Assembly: GCA_964600785.1 (NCBI GenBank)
Contig: CAZRKH010000048.1
Span: 1-64,000, forward strand
Source of the DNA: M30B53 sp964600785
GTDB taxonomy: Bacteria; Planctomycetota; Planctomycetia; Pirellulales; UBA1268
Direction: 5' to 3'
DNA length: 64,000 nt
The notes under the pieces are model-generated. The model made no database searches, was not told the DNA's origin, and saw only the letters and a list, made by a program, of their open reading frames with translations. Below are positions 8,168 through 16,440 of the stretch, piece by piece; positions within the stretch are counted from its first letter, which is position 1; each line of letters begins with the position of its first letter. Both the position numbers and the translations under genes were made by a program.

Positions 8168-9481
8168 ATGAGCGCGGGATCGCGGCGGGTCGTTGTCACA
8201 GGCATCGGATTGATCACGCCGCTGGGCCTCGACCCTGAGTCGCTCTGGGAGGGGCTCGTTTCCGGCACGAGCGGCGTCGGTCCGATCACCCAGTTTCCGA
8301 CCGACGGGCTGCCGATCACCCACGCCGCCGAAGCCTCCGGGTTCACCGGTGACATCGCCGACTTCGGGCCGCTGACGCCACCGGTCAAAAAGGCGATCCG
8401 CAAGGGCCAGAAGGTGATGTGCCGCGAGAGCCAGATGGCCGTCGCCGCCGCCCAGCGTGCGATCAGCGATGCGGGGCTCGTCGAGGCGGGGGTCGATCCC
8501 CGCCGCATCGGCTGCGTGTTCGGCTCGGACTACATGCTCACCCTTCCCGACGACTTCACCGCGAGCGTGGCCGCCTGCCGCGGCGACGACGGAGCGTTTG
8601 ACTACGATCGCTGGGCGAGCGACGGGATGCCGCTGCTGGCACCCTTGTGGCTGCTGAAATACCTGCCCAACATGCCGGCGAGCCACATCGCGATTTACAA
8701 CGACCTTCAGGGGCCGAGCAACTCGCTGACGCTCCGCGAGGCGAGCGGCCACGTGGCCGTGGGCGAGGCGGCCGTCACGATCCAGAGGGGATCGGCCGAC
8801 GTGATGCTCGCCGGATCGACCGGCACGCGGATCCATCCGATGAAGACCGTGCACGCGCTGCTCTGCGAGGAGGTGGCCACCGGCGAGGGCGACCCGACCG
8901 GCTTCAGCCGGCCCTTCGACCGCGACCGCCACGGCATGGTGCTCGGTGAGGGGGCTGCGGTGTTCGTGCTGGAGGAACTCGAGCATGCCCGCAAGCGATC
9001 CGCGACGATCCACGCCGAGGTGATCGGCCATGCGTCACGAACCGCCGCCGACCGCCGCGGCGGCGATCCCGCACGGGCGATGGGGCTGGCGATGCGGGCC
9101 GCGTTGGCGATGGCCTCGCTGCAGGCCGCTGATCTGGGGCATCTCCATGCCCGTGGTCTGGGCACGACCGTTGGCGATCGAGAGGATGCCGCCGCCGCGT
9201 CCGCCGCCTTGGGTGATCGCGCAGGGAAGGTTCCCGCCGTGGCGGCCAAGGGACATTTCGGCAACCTCGGCGGAGCCTCGGGGCTGGTGGAACTCGCGGC
9301 AAGCGTGCTGGCGATGCGGCACGGGGAACTGTTTGCGGTTCGCAACTTCGAAACGCCCGACCCCGACTGTCCCTTGGCGGTCGCCCGTGGCGGCGAGCCG
9401 GCAGGCACCAGCTGTCTCTCGGTTGCGACGACACCCCAGGGCCAGGCCGCGGCGGTCGCCCTGCGGGCAGTCGATGGCTGA
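8168..9481 (+). CDS. Ketosynthase paralogue without catalytic residues (chain-length-factor-like)
   Basis: A 437-residue protein with the full FabF-like thiolase fold, from VVVTGIGLITPLG at the start to FETPDPDCPL near the end. Every catalytic position is changed. The nucleophilic Cys is E191 (LREASGHVAVGEA against TACASGANAIGEA). The first His is R329 (HARGLGTTVGD against NAHGTSTPLGD), and the second is N366 (GHFGNLGGASG against SQLGHTLGASG). Such loss is known in chain-length factors (KS-beta) of type II polyketide synthases, which pair with an active KS. Here the likely partner is FabF 1.3 kb upstream. It cannot be an active condensing enzyme by the normal mechanism. A decarboxylase, scaffold or length-control role is inference. 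Confidence 0.85.
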   Translation: MSAGSRRVVVTGIGLITPLGLDPESLWEGLVSGTSGVGPITQFPTDGLPITHAAEASGFTGDIADFGPLTPPVKKAIRKGQKVMCRESQMAVAAAQRAISDAGLVEAGVDPRRIGCVFGSDYMLTLPDDFTASVAACRGDDGAFDYDRWASDGMPLLAPLWLLKYLPNMPASHIAIYNDLQGPSNSLTLREASGHVAVGEAAVTIQRGSADVMLAGSTGTRIHPMKTVHALLCEEVATGEGDPTGFSRPFDRDRHGMVLGEGAAVFVLEELEHARKRSATIHAEVIGHASRTAADRRGGDPARAMGLAMRAALAMASLQAADLGHLHARGLGTTVGDREDAAAASAALGDRAGKVPAVAAKGHFGNLGGASGLVELAASVLAMRHGELFAVRNFETPDPDCPLAVARGGEPAGTSCLSVATTPQGQAAAVALRAVDG

Positions 9482-9544
9482 CGAACCGGCCCGGGGGGGA
9501 TCGTGGCCTGCGGCGGCGAAATCTTCCTGCCAGGGCTGCGTGGC

Positions 9545-9574
9545 TTGACAATCGTCGTCGGCCGGCCGTACCGT
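9545..9574 (+). promoter_or_regulatory. Candidate promoter for nusA
   Basis: Consensus TTGACA at 9545-9550 and TACCGT at 9569-9574 have an 18-base spacer. They lie 169 bases before the nusA start in the gap after the ketosynthase-like gene. The -10 box is weak. No rimP, the usual gene before nusA, is present in this gap. Confidence 0.45.
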
Positions 9575-9742
9575 GCGTGATTCACGCGTCGAACGAGGAT
9601 CGGGCAGAGCCGCCGATGGCGGCGGAGATTCGCGAGCTTGGGGGCTTCCCGAGGGAAGCCGCTCGGCGACCATGTCGTATGTGGCGTCGGCTGAGCCGAT
9701 ACGCCCGTCCCGTGCGATGCCCGATTGCTGCACGGGAGCGCC

Positions 9743-11098
9743 ATGAAGCCCGATGAAATCCTGCGTATCGTCGACGCGATCCATCGCGACAAAAACATCG
9801 ACAAGGAGATCGTCTTCCAGGCGATCGAGCAGGCGCTGATCACAGCCCTCGCCCGTCAGTATGGCGAGGAGTCGGTGATCGAGATCGTGATCGACCGCGA
9901 AACCGGCGGGGTCAGCGGTCGTCATGATGGTATCGAGATCGATACCGAGGAACTGACCGGGCGGATCGGGGCTCAGACCGCCAAGCAGGTCATCATCCAG
10001 AAGATTCGCGAGGCGGAACGCGACGCGATTCACGACGAGTTCGAGGAGCAGGTGGGGTTCATGATCTCCGGCGTCGTGACCCGCCACGAAGGGGCGACGG
10101 CCACCGTTTCCCTCGGCGGCACCGAGGCGATCCTGCCCCGCAGCGAGCAGATCCCCGGCGAGACCTACCACCCCAACGAGCGAATTCGGGCCACGATTTT
10201 CGAGGTCCGCAAGGTCGGTAGTCGCGTCAAGATCATCCTCTCGCGGATCAGGCCGCAACTGGTCCAGCGTCTGTTTGAGCAGGAGATTCCGGAGATCGCC
10301 GACGGGGTGATCGAGATCCGGGCGATCGCCCGCGAGCCCGGCTACCGCAGCAAGGTGGCGGTGCTCAGCTCCGATGCGAGGGTCGACTGCGTGGGGGCCT
10401 GCGTGGGCGTTCGCGGCAACCGTATCAAGAATATCGTCGAGGAACTCGGTGGTGAGCGGATCGACATTGTCCGCTGGAGCGACGACCTGCAGGTGCTCGT
10501 GCCCAACGCCCTGCAGCCCGCAGAGGTCGACGAGGTGATTCTCTGCCAGATGCTCGGCCGCGGGATCGTGCTGGTTCGGGAGGACCAGCTCTCCCTCGCG
10601 ATCGGACGCCGCGGGCAGAACGTGCGGCTCGCCAGCAAGCTCTGCGGCTGGGACATCGAGATCATGACCCAGGAGGAACTCGACCAGCAGATCGAGCGGG
10701 CGACCGCGGGATTCTCTTCAATCGAGGGCCTCGATGAATCGCTCGCCGAGCGGCTCGTGGGCGAGGGCTTCCTCTCCTACGACGATCTGTCGGTGATCGA
10801 GCCGGACGACCTGATGGAGATGGGCGGGCTCAGCGAGGAGGCCGTGGAGAAGATCGTGGCGGTGGCTGAGGAACGGGCAGCGATCGCCGAGGAGGCGGCC
10901 GCCGACCAGCGGCGACGCCAGCGAGAGCAGGAGCGGCTCGAGGCGGCCGAGGCCGACGCGGCCGGCGGCGAGGCCACGGCGGGGGGAGGGGGGGGGGGCG
11001 GAGGGGGAGCCGATGGCCGACGCAGAGGCAGCCGGGGCCGATGCGGCTGCGGCGGGGGCCGAAGGGGCTTCACCGCAGGTGGAGCCTGCCGACCCTGA
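9743..11098 (+). CDS. nusA: Transcription termination/antitermination protein NusA (C-terminal frame probably shifted)
   Basis: RNA polymerase-binding factor that controls pausing, termination and antitermination. Domains in order: N-terminal RNAP-binding domain (KPDEILRIVDAIHRDKNIDK), S1 domain (GVVTRHEGATATVSLGGTEAILPRSEQIPGE kept here as region 110-150), two KH domains (VGVRGNRIKNIVEELGGE and LAIGRRGQNVRLASKL), and a helix-hairpin-helix acidic module (SIEGLDESLAERLVGEGF). The start is ATG 9743. After residue about 415 the frame enters a run of 11 G (10988-10998) and becomes Arg/Gly/Cys-rich, ending at 11098. With one G fewer, the tail would stay Ala/Glu/Asp-rich like the preceding residues and end with TGA at 11111. 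The given end is what the sequence reads as written. Confidence 0.92.
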   Translation: MKPDEILRIVDAIHRDKNIDKEIVFQAIEQALITALARQYGEESVIEIVIDRETGGVSGRHDGIEIDTEELTGRIGAQTAKQVIIQKIREAERDAIHDEFEEQVGFMISGVVTRHEGATATVSLGGTEAILPRSEQIPGETYHPNERIRATIFEVRKVGSRVKIILSRIRPQLVQRLFEQEIPEIADGVIEIRAIAREPGYRSKVAVLSSDARVDCVGACVGVRGNRIKNIVEELGGERIDIVRWSDDLQVLVPNALQPAEVDEVILCQMLGRGIVLVREDQLSLAIGRRGQNVRLASKLCGWDIEIMTQEELDQQIERATAGFSSIEGLDESLAERLVGEGFLSYDDLSVIEPDDLMEMGGLSEEAVEKIVAVAEERAAIAEEAAADQRRRQREQERLEAAEADAAGGEATAGGGGGGGGGADGRRRGSRGRCGCGGGRRGFTAGGACRP

Positions 11099-11111
11099 GA
11101 ACCCGGGCTGA

Positions 11112-11416
11112 GGCAATTGACGGACAGGTTCGATTTTTCGAGGACGACGATGGTACAATCAACTCACGGAGGCGGACGTCCGCCAAGCACTCCCGGTCAG
11201 GTGACGAGATGAGCGACGTGACGACGGTGTCACCGTGGTGACATCCCGCCGCAACGCTGAAGCATCGATCGCATGGTCGCCGGTATCCCCGGAACCACGG
11301 TGGATTGGCCGTTACCCGGCAGGGGGTAGCGACTTCCGCGTCGCCGGTTTCGTGCTCGGGCAGTCGGATTCGCGAGGTAAGAGGCCCGTCCGGAGACGTG
11401 GCGGGAAAGGTTTCGA
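11112..11416 (+). other. Long leader region upstream of infB
   Basis: These 305 bases between nusA and infB hold no supported gene. A consensus-like -10 box TACAAT is at 11154-11159, without a recognisable -35. Immediately after it is the perfect palindrome GGCGGACGTCCGCC at 11171-11184, which would sit close to the start of such a transcript. From that -10 to the infB GTG is about 255 bases, an unusually long untranslated leader. rimP-like or tRNA-like sequence was not seen. Confidence 0.4.
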
Positions 11417-14017
11417 GTGGCAGTACGAATCTATACGCTGGCGAAGGAACTCAAGCTCGACAGCAAAGAGCTCGTGGAGTTGTGTGCCCGTGCAGGCATT
11501 CAAGACAAGGGTTCGGCCCTCGCAAGCCTGAGTGACGACGAGGTCGCGAAGCTCAGGGAATTCATGGCGGCGAAGTCGCGGCCGGCCGAACGGGCGGCAC
11601 CCGCGGCCCCTGCCCGACCCGCGGCGGCGGGTGCGCTGCGGAAGGAAGATTACATCGCTCCAACCGGCGTGACCGGCCAGCCCGATGCGGCGGCTCCCAA
11701 GCCCAAGCCGGCCGCCGTCGATTCCGAAAAACCCAAGGCCAAGCCGACTCTCAAGCCAAAGACGACCGGCTCCAAGCCGGCGCCGCGACCGGCCTTCAAG
11801 CTGGCGCCGATGGCGGCTTCGAAGCCCCCCGTGGCCCGCAAGTCGCAGGAGCCGGCACCGCAGAAGCCCGACGTCAAGCTCCCCCTCGACGCGATTCGCA
11901 GCGCGAAAGCCGGTGGGGCCAAGCCGCTCGCCGAGCACATGCGAAAGCAGGAGCAGAGGCAGTCGGGTGGCCGCTCTGGCCAGCCTGCCGGCGGACTCGG
12001 CGGGCCGGGCGAGATGCCGGTGCCGCCGCTGATGGAGCCGGGCGGTCGACTGCGGCGGTCACCGCACAAGGGCTCCAATCGCCCCGCCGACGATCTCCTT
12101 GGCGGCCGTGAGGTGCGGCAGCTCGCCCGTAAGCGGGTCACCGAGCGGCGGCGGATGGGTGACGACGACGAACGGATGCTCCGCCGCCGGCGTCCGTCGC
12201 GGCAGCGAAAGAGCGTCTCCACCGCCGCGCCCCGCAAAACGACCGCCTCGATCCAGGTTCCCTGCACGGTGCGAGCCTTCTCCGAGGCGATCGGTCTCGC
12301 CGCGAGCGAGGTGCTGCGAAAGCTGCTCGGCTTCGGCCTCGATGCGATTCCCAACATGACCACCTCCCTCGATCGTGACACCGTCGAGCTGCTGGCGGCG
12401 GAATTGGGCGTCGAGCTGAACATCAAGACGGTGGAGGATCTCGAGCAGGAACTGCTCTCCGAGTTCGAGGCGGCCGACGAGGATCCCTCGCTGCGGGTGC
12501 CGCGGCCGCCGGTGGTCACGTTCCTGGGCCACGTCGACCACGGCAAGACTTCGCTCCTCGACCGGATCCTCGGCAGCGAGGTCGTGAAGCGGGAGAGCGG
12601 CGGGATCACCCAGCACATGCGGGCCTACACGATCGACCGCAACGGCAACGACATCACCTTCGTCGACACGCCCGGCCACGAGGCATTTACGCAGATGCGG
12701 GCCCGCGGGGCGAATGTCACCGACTGCGCGGTGATCGTGATCGCGGCCGATGACGGGCTGATGCCGCAGACCGAGGAGGCGATCAGCCACGCCCGGGCCG
12801 CCGAGGTGCCGCTGGTGGTCTGCATCAACAAGATCGACCTGCCCGGGGCCGATGTCGACCGCATCTACCAGCAGCTCGCCTCCAACGACCTGCTGCCCAC
12901 CGAGTGGGGCGGCGACACCGAGGTGGTCAAGACCAGCGCCCTCACCGGCGAGGGCATCGATGCCCTGCTCGACACGCTGCTCACGATTGCCGAGCTTCAC
13001 GACCTGCGAGCCAACCCCGAGCGGGCGGCGGCGGGGGTCTGTCTCGACGCCTCGGTCCACGAGGGCCGCGGGATCGTGGCCTGCCTGCTGGTGCAGAAGG
13101 GAACGCTCCACGTCGGCGACGCGGTCGTCTGCGGTGAGGCGAGCGGGCATGTCAAGTCGATGACCGATACGCTCCAAGCTCGTCGCAAGATCAAGGGGGC
13201 CGGCCCCTCCCACCCCGTCTACGTGACCGGCCTCGACGTCGCTCCCGGGCCGGGCGAGCGGTTCCATGTCGTCGACGAGATCGCCAAGGCCCGCGAGGTC
13301 GCCGAGAAGCGAACCGGGCTGCGGCGGCAGACCCACCTTGCAAAGACGCCGGTGCACGTGACCCTGGAGAATCTCCACGACCGGCTGGGGATCGAGAAGA
13401 CGCCCACGCTCAACCTGATCCTGCGGGCGGATGTCCGCGGTTCGATCGAGGCGATCCTCAAGGAACTGGAGAAGCTCGAGCATCCCGAGGTGGCGATCCG
13501 CGTGCTGCAATCGACGGTGGGAGGCATTACCGAGGCCGACGTGGCTCTTGCCGATGCCTCTGATGCGGTGATCATCGGCTTCCATGTCGCTCCCGACGAG
13601 CGGGCCCGCTCGCTTGCCGAGGAACGCGGCGTGCAGATTCGCCGTTATGACATCATCTACCAGGTCACCGACGACCTGCGGGACGCCCTCGAGGGCATGC
13701 TCTCGCCGGAGAAACGGGAAACGGAACTCGGCCGGGCGTTGGTGCAGCGGACCTTCTCGATCAGCCGGCTTGGCGTGATCGCCGGCTGCCGCGTGATCGG
13801 GGGCGTGATCGCCCGCAACGCCCGGATCCGCGTGCTCCGCGACAGCGTGGTGATCGGCGATTATCCGATCGATTCACTCCGCCGCGAGAAGGACGACACC
13901 CGCGAGGTGCGGGACGGCCTGGAGTGCGGAATCAAACTCGCCGGCTTCAACGACGTGAAGGAGGCGGACATCCTCGAGTGCTACCGCATCGAGGAGGTCG
14001 CGAGAACGCTTTCGTGA
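11417..14017 (+). CDS. infB: Translation initiation factor IF-2
   Basis: GTPase that brings fMet-tRNA to the 30S subunit. The 866-residue protein has an N-terminal IF2_N domain (VRIYTLAKELKLDSKELVELC) and a long Pro/Ala/Lys linker. A second IF2_N-like domain (VRAFSEAIGLAASEVLRKLL) follows. The G domain begins near residue 371 with GHVDHGKT, then DTPGHEAF and NKIDLP, followed by domains II-IV. The start is GTG 11417, preceded by GGGAAAGG, because VAVRIYTLAKEL is the conserved N-terminus. The stop overlaps the rbfA GTG. All nucleotide-binding motifs are intact. Confidence 0.96.
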   Translation: MAVRIYTLAKELKLDSKELVELCARAGIQDKGSALASLSDDEVAKLREFMAAKSRPAERAAPAAPARPAAAGALRKEDYIAPTGVTGQPDAAAPKPKPAAVDSEKPKAKPTLKPKTTGSKPAPRPAFKLAPMAASKPPVARKSQEPAPQKPDVKLPLDAIRSAKAGGAKPLAEHMRKQEQRQSGGRSGQPAGGLGGPGEMPVPPLMEPGGRLRRSPHKGSNRPADDLLGGREVRQLARKRVTERRRMGDDDERMLRRRRPSRQRKSVSTAAPRKTTASIQVPCTVRAFSEAIGLAASEVLRKLLGFGLDAIPNMTTSLDRDTVELLAAELGVELNIKTVEDLEQELLSEFEAADEDPSLRVPRPPVVTFLGHVDHGKTSLLDRILGSEVVKRESGGITQHMRAYTIDRNGNDITFVDTPGHEAFTQMRARGANVTDCAVIVIAADDGLMPQTEEAISHARAAEVPLVVCINKIDLPGADVDRIYQQLASNDLLPTEWGGDTEVVKTSALTGEGIDALLDTLLTIAELHDLRANPERAAAGVCLDASVHEGRGIVACLLVQKGTLHVGDAVVCGEASGHVKSMTDTLQARRKIKGAGPSHPVYVTGLDVAPGPGERFHVVDEIAKAREVAEKRTGLRRQTHLAKTPVHVTLENLHDRLGIEKTPTLNLILRADVRGSIEAILKELEKLEHPEVAIRVLQSTVGGITEADVALADASDAVIIGFHVAPDERARSLAEERGVQIRRYDIIYQVTDDLRDALEGMLSPEKRETELGRALVQRTFSISRLGVIAGCRVIGGVIARNARIRVLRDSVVIGDYPIDSLRREKDDTREVRDGLECGIKLAGFNDVKEADILECYRIEEVARTLS

Positions 14018-14427
14018 GCACCCGAAGACTCCTCAAGGCTGCCGAGGCCGTCCGCGAGGTGGTGAGCATGGCGATTCTCACCAGCGTGCGGGATCCCCGC
14101 GTGCGGGATGTGACCGTGACGCGGGTCGAGATGGCCCCCGACATGCGTTCGGCCAAGGTCTACGTCTCGGTGATGGGCAGCCCGGCGAAGGCGGAACTGG
14201 CCCTGCGGGGCCTGGCACACTCGGCCGGCTTCCTGCAGTCGCGGATTGCCGACTCGATCGAGACACGGTATGTCCCGAGACTGCACTTCAGTCTCGATCC
14301 GGGCGTCAAGCAGTCGCTCGAAATCGATCGCGTTCTGCGGGAGGTGCTGCCCGCGGATGCCGATCCCACCGGCAACGACGATGGCGAGGCACCGCTTGCG
14401 GCCGAGCGGCCGCCGGGGCCCGCCTGA
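14014..14427 (+). CDS. rbfA: 30S ribosome-binding factor RbfA
   Basis: Maturation factor that binds the 30S platform and helps 16S rRNA 5'-end processing. The 137-residue KH-like protein carries the usual features: LKAAEAVREVVSMAILTSVRDPR, VTVTRVEMAPDMRSAKVYVSV, and VPRLHFSLDPGVKQSLEID near the end. The GTG at 14014 overlaps the infB stop (GTGA), the expected coupling. The frame is open upstream inside infB, but that part is not RbfA-like. The C-terminal 25 residues are a non-conserved Pro/Glu tail. Confidence 0.92.
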   Translation: MSTRRLLKAAEAVREVVSMAILTSVRDPRVRDVTVTRVEMAPDMRSAKVYVSVMGSPAKAELALRGLAHSAGFLQSRIADSIETRYVPRLHFSLDPGVKQSLEIDRVLREVLPADADPTGNDDGEAPLAAERPPGPA

Positions 14428-14451
14428 AAGAAACGTTCCCCAGGAAGACGC

Positions 14452-15624
14452 ATGGCCACTTCAAACCGCACGCAACTGCTCAACAAACTGCAGAAAGTTC
14501 TCAAGCAGCATTACAAGCCTGTCTCGCCCGATACGGCCCGGCCCGTGCTCGAACAGGTGCTCTTTGCCTGTTGCCTCGAAAACGCGGCCTACGACCTCGC
14601 CGAGAAGGCCTTCTCGCGGCTCGGTGAAAACTACTTCGATCTCAACGAGGTGCGGGTCACCACGGTGGCCGAACTCGCCGAAACGCTCTCGCCCCTGCCC
14701 GATCCGCCGCGGGCGGCCCTTTCGCTGCGGCGGGCTCTGCAGAGCATCTTCGAATCGACCTACAGCTTTTCGCTCGAGCATGCCCGCAAGCACTCCATCG
14801 CCCATGGCATCAAGACCCTCGAGAGCCTCAAGGGCATCCCGCCGTTCGTCGTCTCCCACGTGGTCTCGACCGGTCTGGGGGGGCACACGATCCCGCTCGA
14901 CGACGGGGCCCTCGCCGTCTTGTGGCTGACCGGGCTGATCACCGACGAGGAGTACGACGCCCGCTCGGTCCCCTGGATCGACCGGGCAATCCCGAAGAAG
15001 GCGGGTCGCGAGTTCAGTTCTTTGCTGCACCAGCTCGGGGCCGACCTGATGCGAAACGTGCACTCCCCCGCGGTCCGCAAGATGATCCTGGCGGTCGATC
15101 CCGCGGCCAAGGATCGCCTTCCCAAGCGGGGCGAGGCTCTGCCGCCGCCGAGCCCAGCCGTGGGCGGCGAGGATCCGCGGCGGACGCCCTCGGAGGAGCA
15201 TCGTCCGGCCGGTCCCCAGGCCGCCGCGCGGCCGGTCGGCAAGACACCGATGCCGCCGCCGGGCTCCGGTCCCAAGCGCGACGGCAAGCCGGGGGGCAAG
15301 TCGGGGCCCAAGCCGTTCGTCGTCAAGCCGAACATCGGCAAGCCGCTGACGATCAAACCGGAGCTCGCCCGCCCGGCTCCGGCGGAGCCGGCCAAGCCTG
15401 CGGCGAAGCCGAAGTCAAAATCGACGCCGGCTGCCGACAAGAAGGCCGCTGCCAAGAAGGCTTCCTCGTCGAAGCGGGCAGCGAAGCCGGCCGCACCCGG
15501 CAAGGCTTCCAAGGCCAAGCCGGCCAAGCGAGCGGCCGACTCCACGAAGTCGAAGGCTCCCGCCGGCAAGCCCCGCCCGCCGCGGAGCTCCACCAAACAG
15601 CTCACCAAACGAAAGCCGAAGTAG
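14452..15624 (+). CDS. Endonuclease III-fold protein lacking the catalytic Lys, with a histone H1-like basic tail
   Basis: The 390-residue protein has two parts. Residues about 20-215 follow the helix-hairpin-helix/GPD pattern of endonuclease III-type DNA glycosylases. These include PVLEQVLFACCLENAAYDLAEKAF, a helix-hairpin-helix at LKGIPPFVVSHVVS, and PLDDGALAVLWLTGL at the position of the catalytic Asp region. The Lys of the normal LPGVGRKTA motif is replaced by Phe, and no iron-sulfur Cys cluster is present, so glycosylase/lyase chemistry is unlikely. Residues 225-390 are a Lys/Ala/Pro-rich low-complexity tail of repeated AKK, PAK and KPK steps, like histone H1 tails. It is probably a DNA- or RNA-binding protein. 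It lies between rbfA and yebC and starts 25 bases after rbfA. Confidence 0.7.
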   Translation: MATSNRTQLLNKLQKVLKQHYKPVSPDTARPVLEQVLFACCLENAAYDLAEKAFSRLGENYFDLNEVRVTTVAELAETLSPLPDPPRAALSLRRALQSIFESTYSFSLEHARKHSIAHGIKTLESLKGIPPFVVSHVVSTGLGGHTIPLDDGALAVLWLTGLITDEEYDARSVPWIDRAIPKKAGREFSSLLHQLGADLMRNVHSPAVRKMILAVDPAAKDRLPKRGEALPPPSPAVGGEDPRRTPSEEHRPAGPQAAARPVGKTPMPPPGSGPKRDGKPGGKSGPKPFVVKPNIGKPLTIKPELARPAPAEPAKPAAKPKSKSTPAADKKAAAKKASSSKRAAKPAAPGKASKAKPAKRAADSTKSKAPAGKPRPPRSSTKQLTKRKPK

Positions 15625-15649
15625 CAGTCGTTTCGGCGAGGAGCAGGCC

Positions 15650-16408
15650 ATGGCTGGACATTCCCACTGGGCCAACATCGCCCGCAAGAAGGCGGTCGTC
15701 GACGCCAAGCGGGGCAAGCTGTGGAGCAAGCTCGCCAAGGCGATCATCGTGGCCGCCAAGCATGGCGGAGGCGACCCCGACGCCAACCTGCGGCTGCGAT
15801 ACGCGATCGATGCGGCGAAGGCCGTGAGCATGCCGAAGGAGAACATCACCCGCGCGATCAAGGCGGGCACCGGAGAGCTCAAAGGTGGCAATCTCGAGGA
15901 GAGTCTCTACGAGGGCTATGCCGCCGGGGGCGTGGCCGTGCTCTGTGAGATTCTGACCGACAACCGCAACCGCACCGCCCCGGAGATCCGCAAGATCTTC
16001 GAGCTTTGCGACGGCAAACTCGGGGCGAGTGGCTGCGTGGGCTGGATGTTCGAGCGACGCGGCGTGGTGCGGGTGCCGCGGGATGCCTGCGGTGAGGATC
16101 GGCTCGTCGAACTGGCCCTCGAGGCCGGGGCGGAGGATGTCACAGCGGCCGACGACTGCTGGGAGATTCGCTGTGAGCCGGGGGCCACCAGCGGAGTCGT
16201 CGAGGCCGTCAGGGCCGCCGGCCTGCGGGTCGAATCGAGCGAGATCATTCGCGAGCCGAGCACGACCGTGGATGTCGAGAATCTTGAAGACGCCCGCAAG
16301 GTGCTGCAGCTGATGGAGCGTCTCGACGAGCACGACGACGTGCAGGCCGTCGCGGCGAATTTCAATATCCCCGACGAGTCGATGGCCGAGATCGAGGGCT
16401 CGGGCTGA
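15650..16408 (+). CDS. yebC: YebC/PmpR-family protein
   Basis: A 252-residue member of the YebC/TACO1 family. It starts MAGHSHWANIARKKAVVDAK, the family signature, and has DANLRLRYAIDAAKAVSMPKENITRAIKAG and the YEGYAAGGVAVLCEILTDNRNR region. Members have been described as transcriptional regulators and, more recently, as factors that relieve ribosome stalling on polyproline. The neighbourhood (infB, rbfA) favours a translation role. It starts 25 bases after the histone-tailed protein, with a GAGGAGCAGG ribosome-binding site. Confidence 0.93.
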   Translation: MAGHSHWANIARKKAVVDAKRGKLWSKLAKAIIVAAKHGGGDPDANLRLRYAIDAAKAVSMPKENITRAIKAGTGELKGGNLEESLYEGYAAGGVAVLCEILTDNRNRTAPEIRKIFELCDGKLGASGCVGWMFERRGVVRVPRDACGEDRLVELALEAGAEDVTAADDCWEIRCEPGATSGVVEAVRAAGLRVESSEIIREPSTTVDVENLEDARKVLQLMERLDEHDDVQAVAANFNIPDESMAEIEGSG

Positions 16409-16440
16409 CTGGCCCGCACGGCATCAGCCCGCCTGCGGGC

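Noticed and set aside
9481..9742. A rimP gene before nusA
   Set aside because: No frame of suitable length or RimP motif occurs in this 260-base gap.
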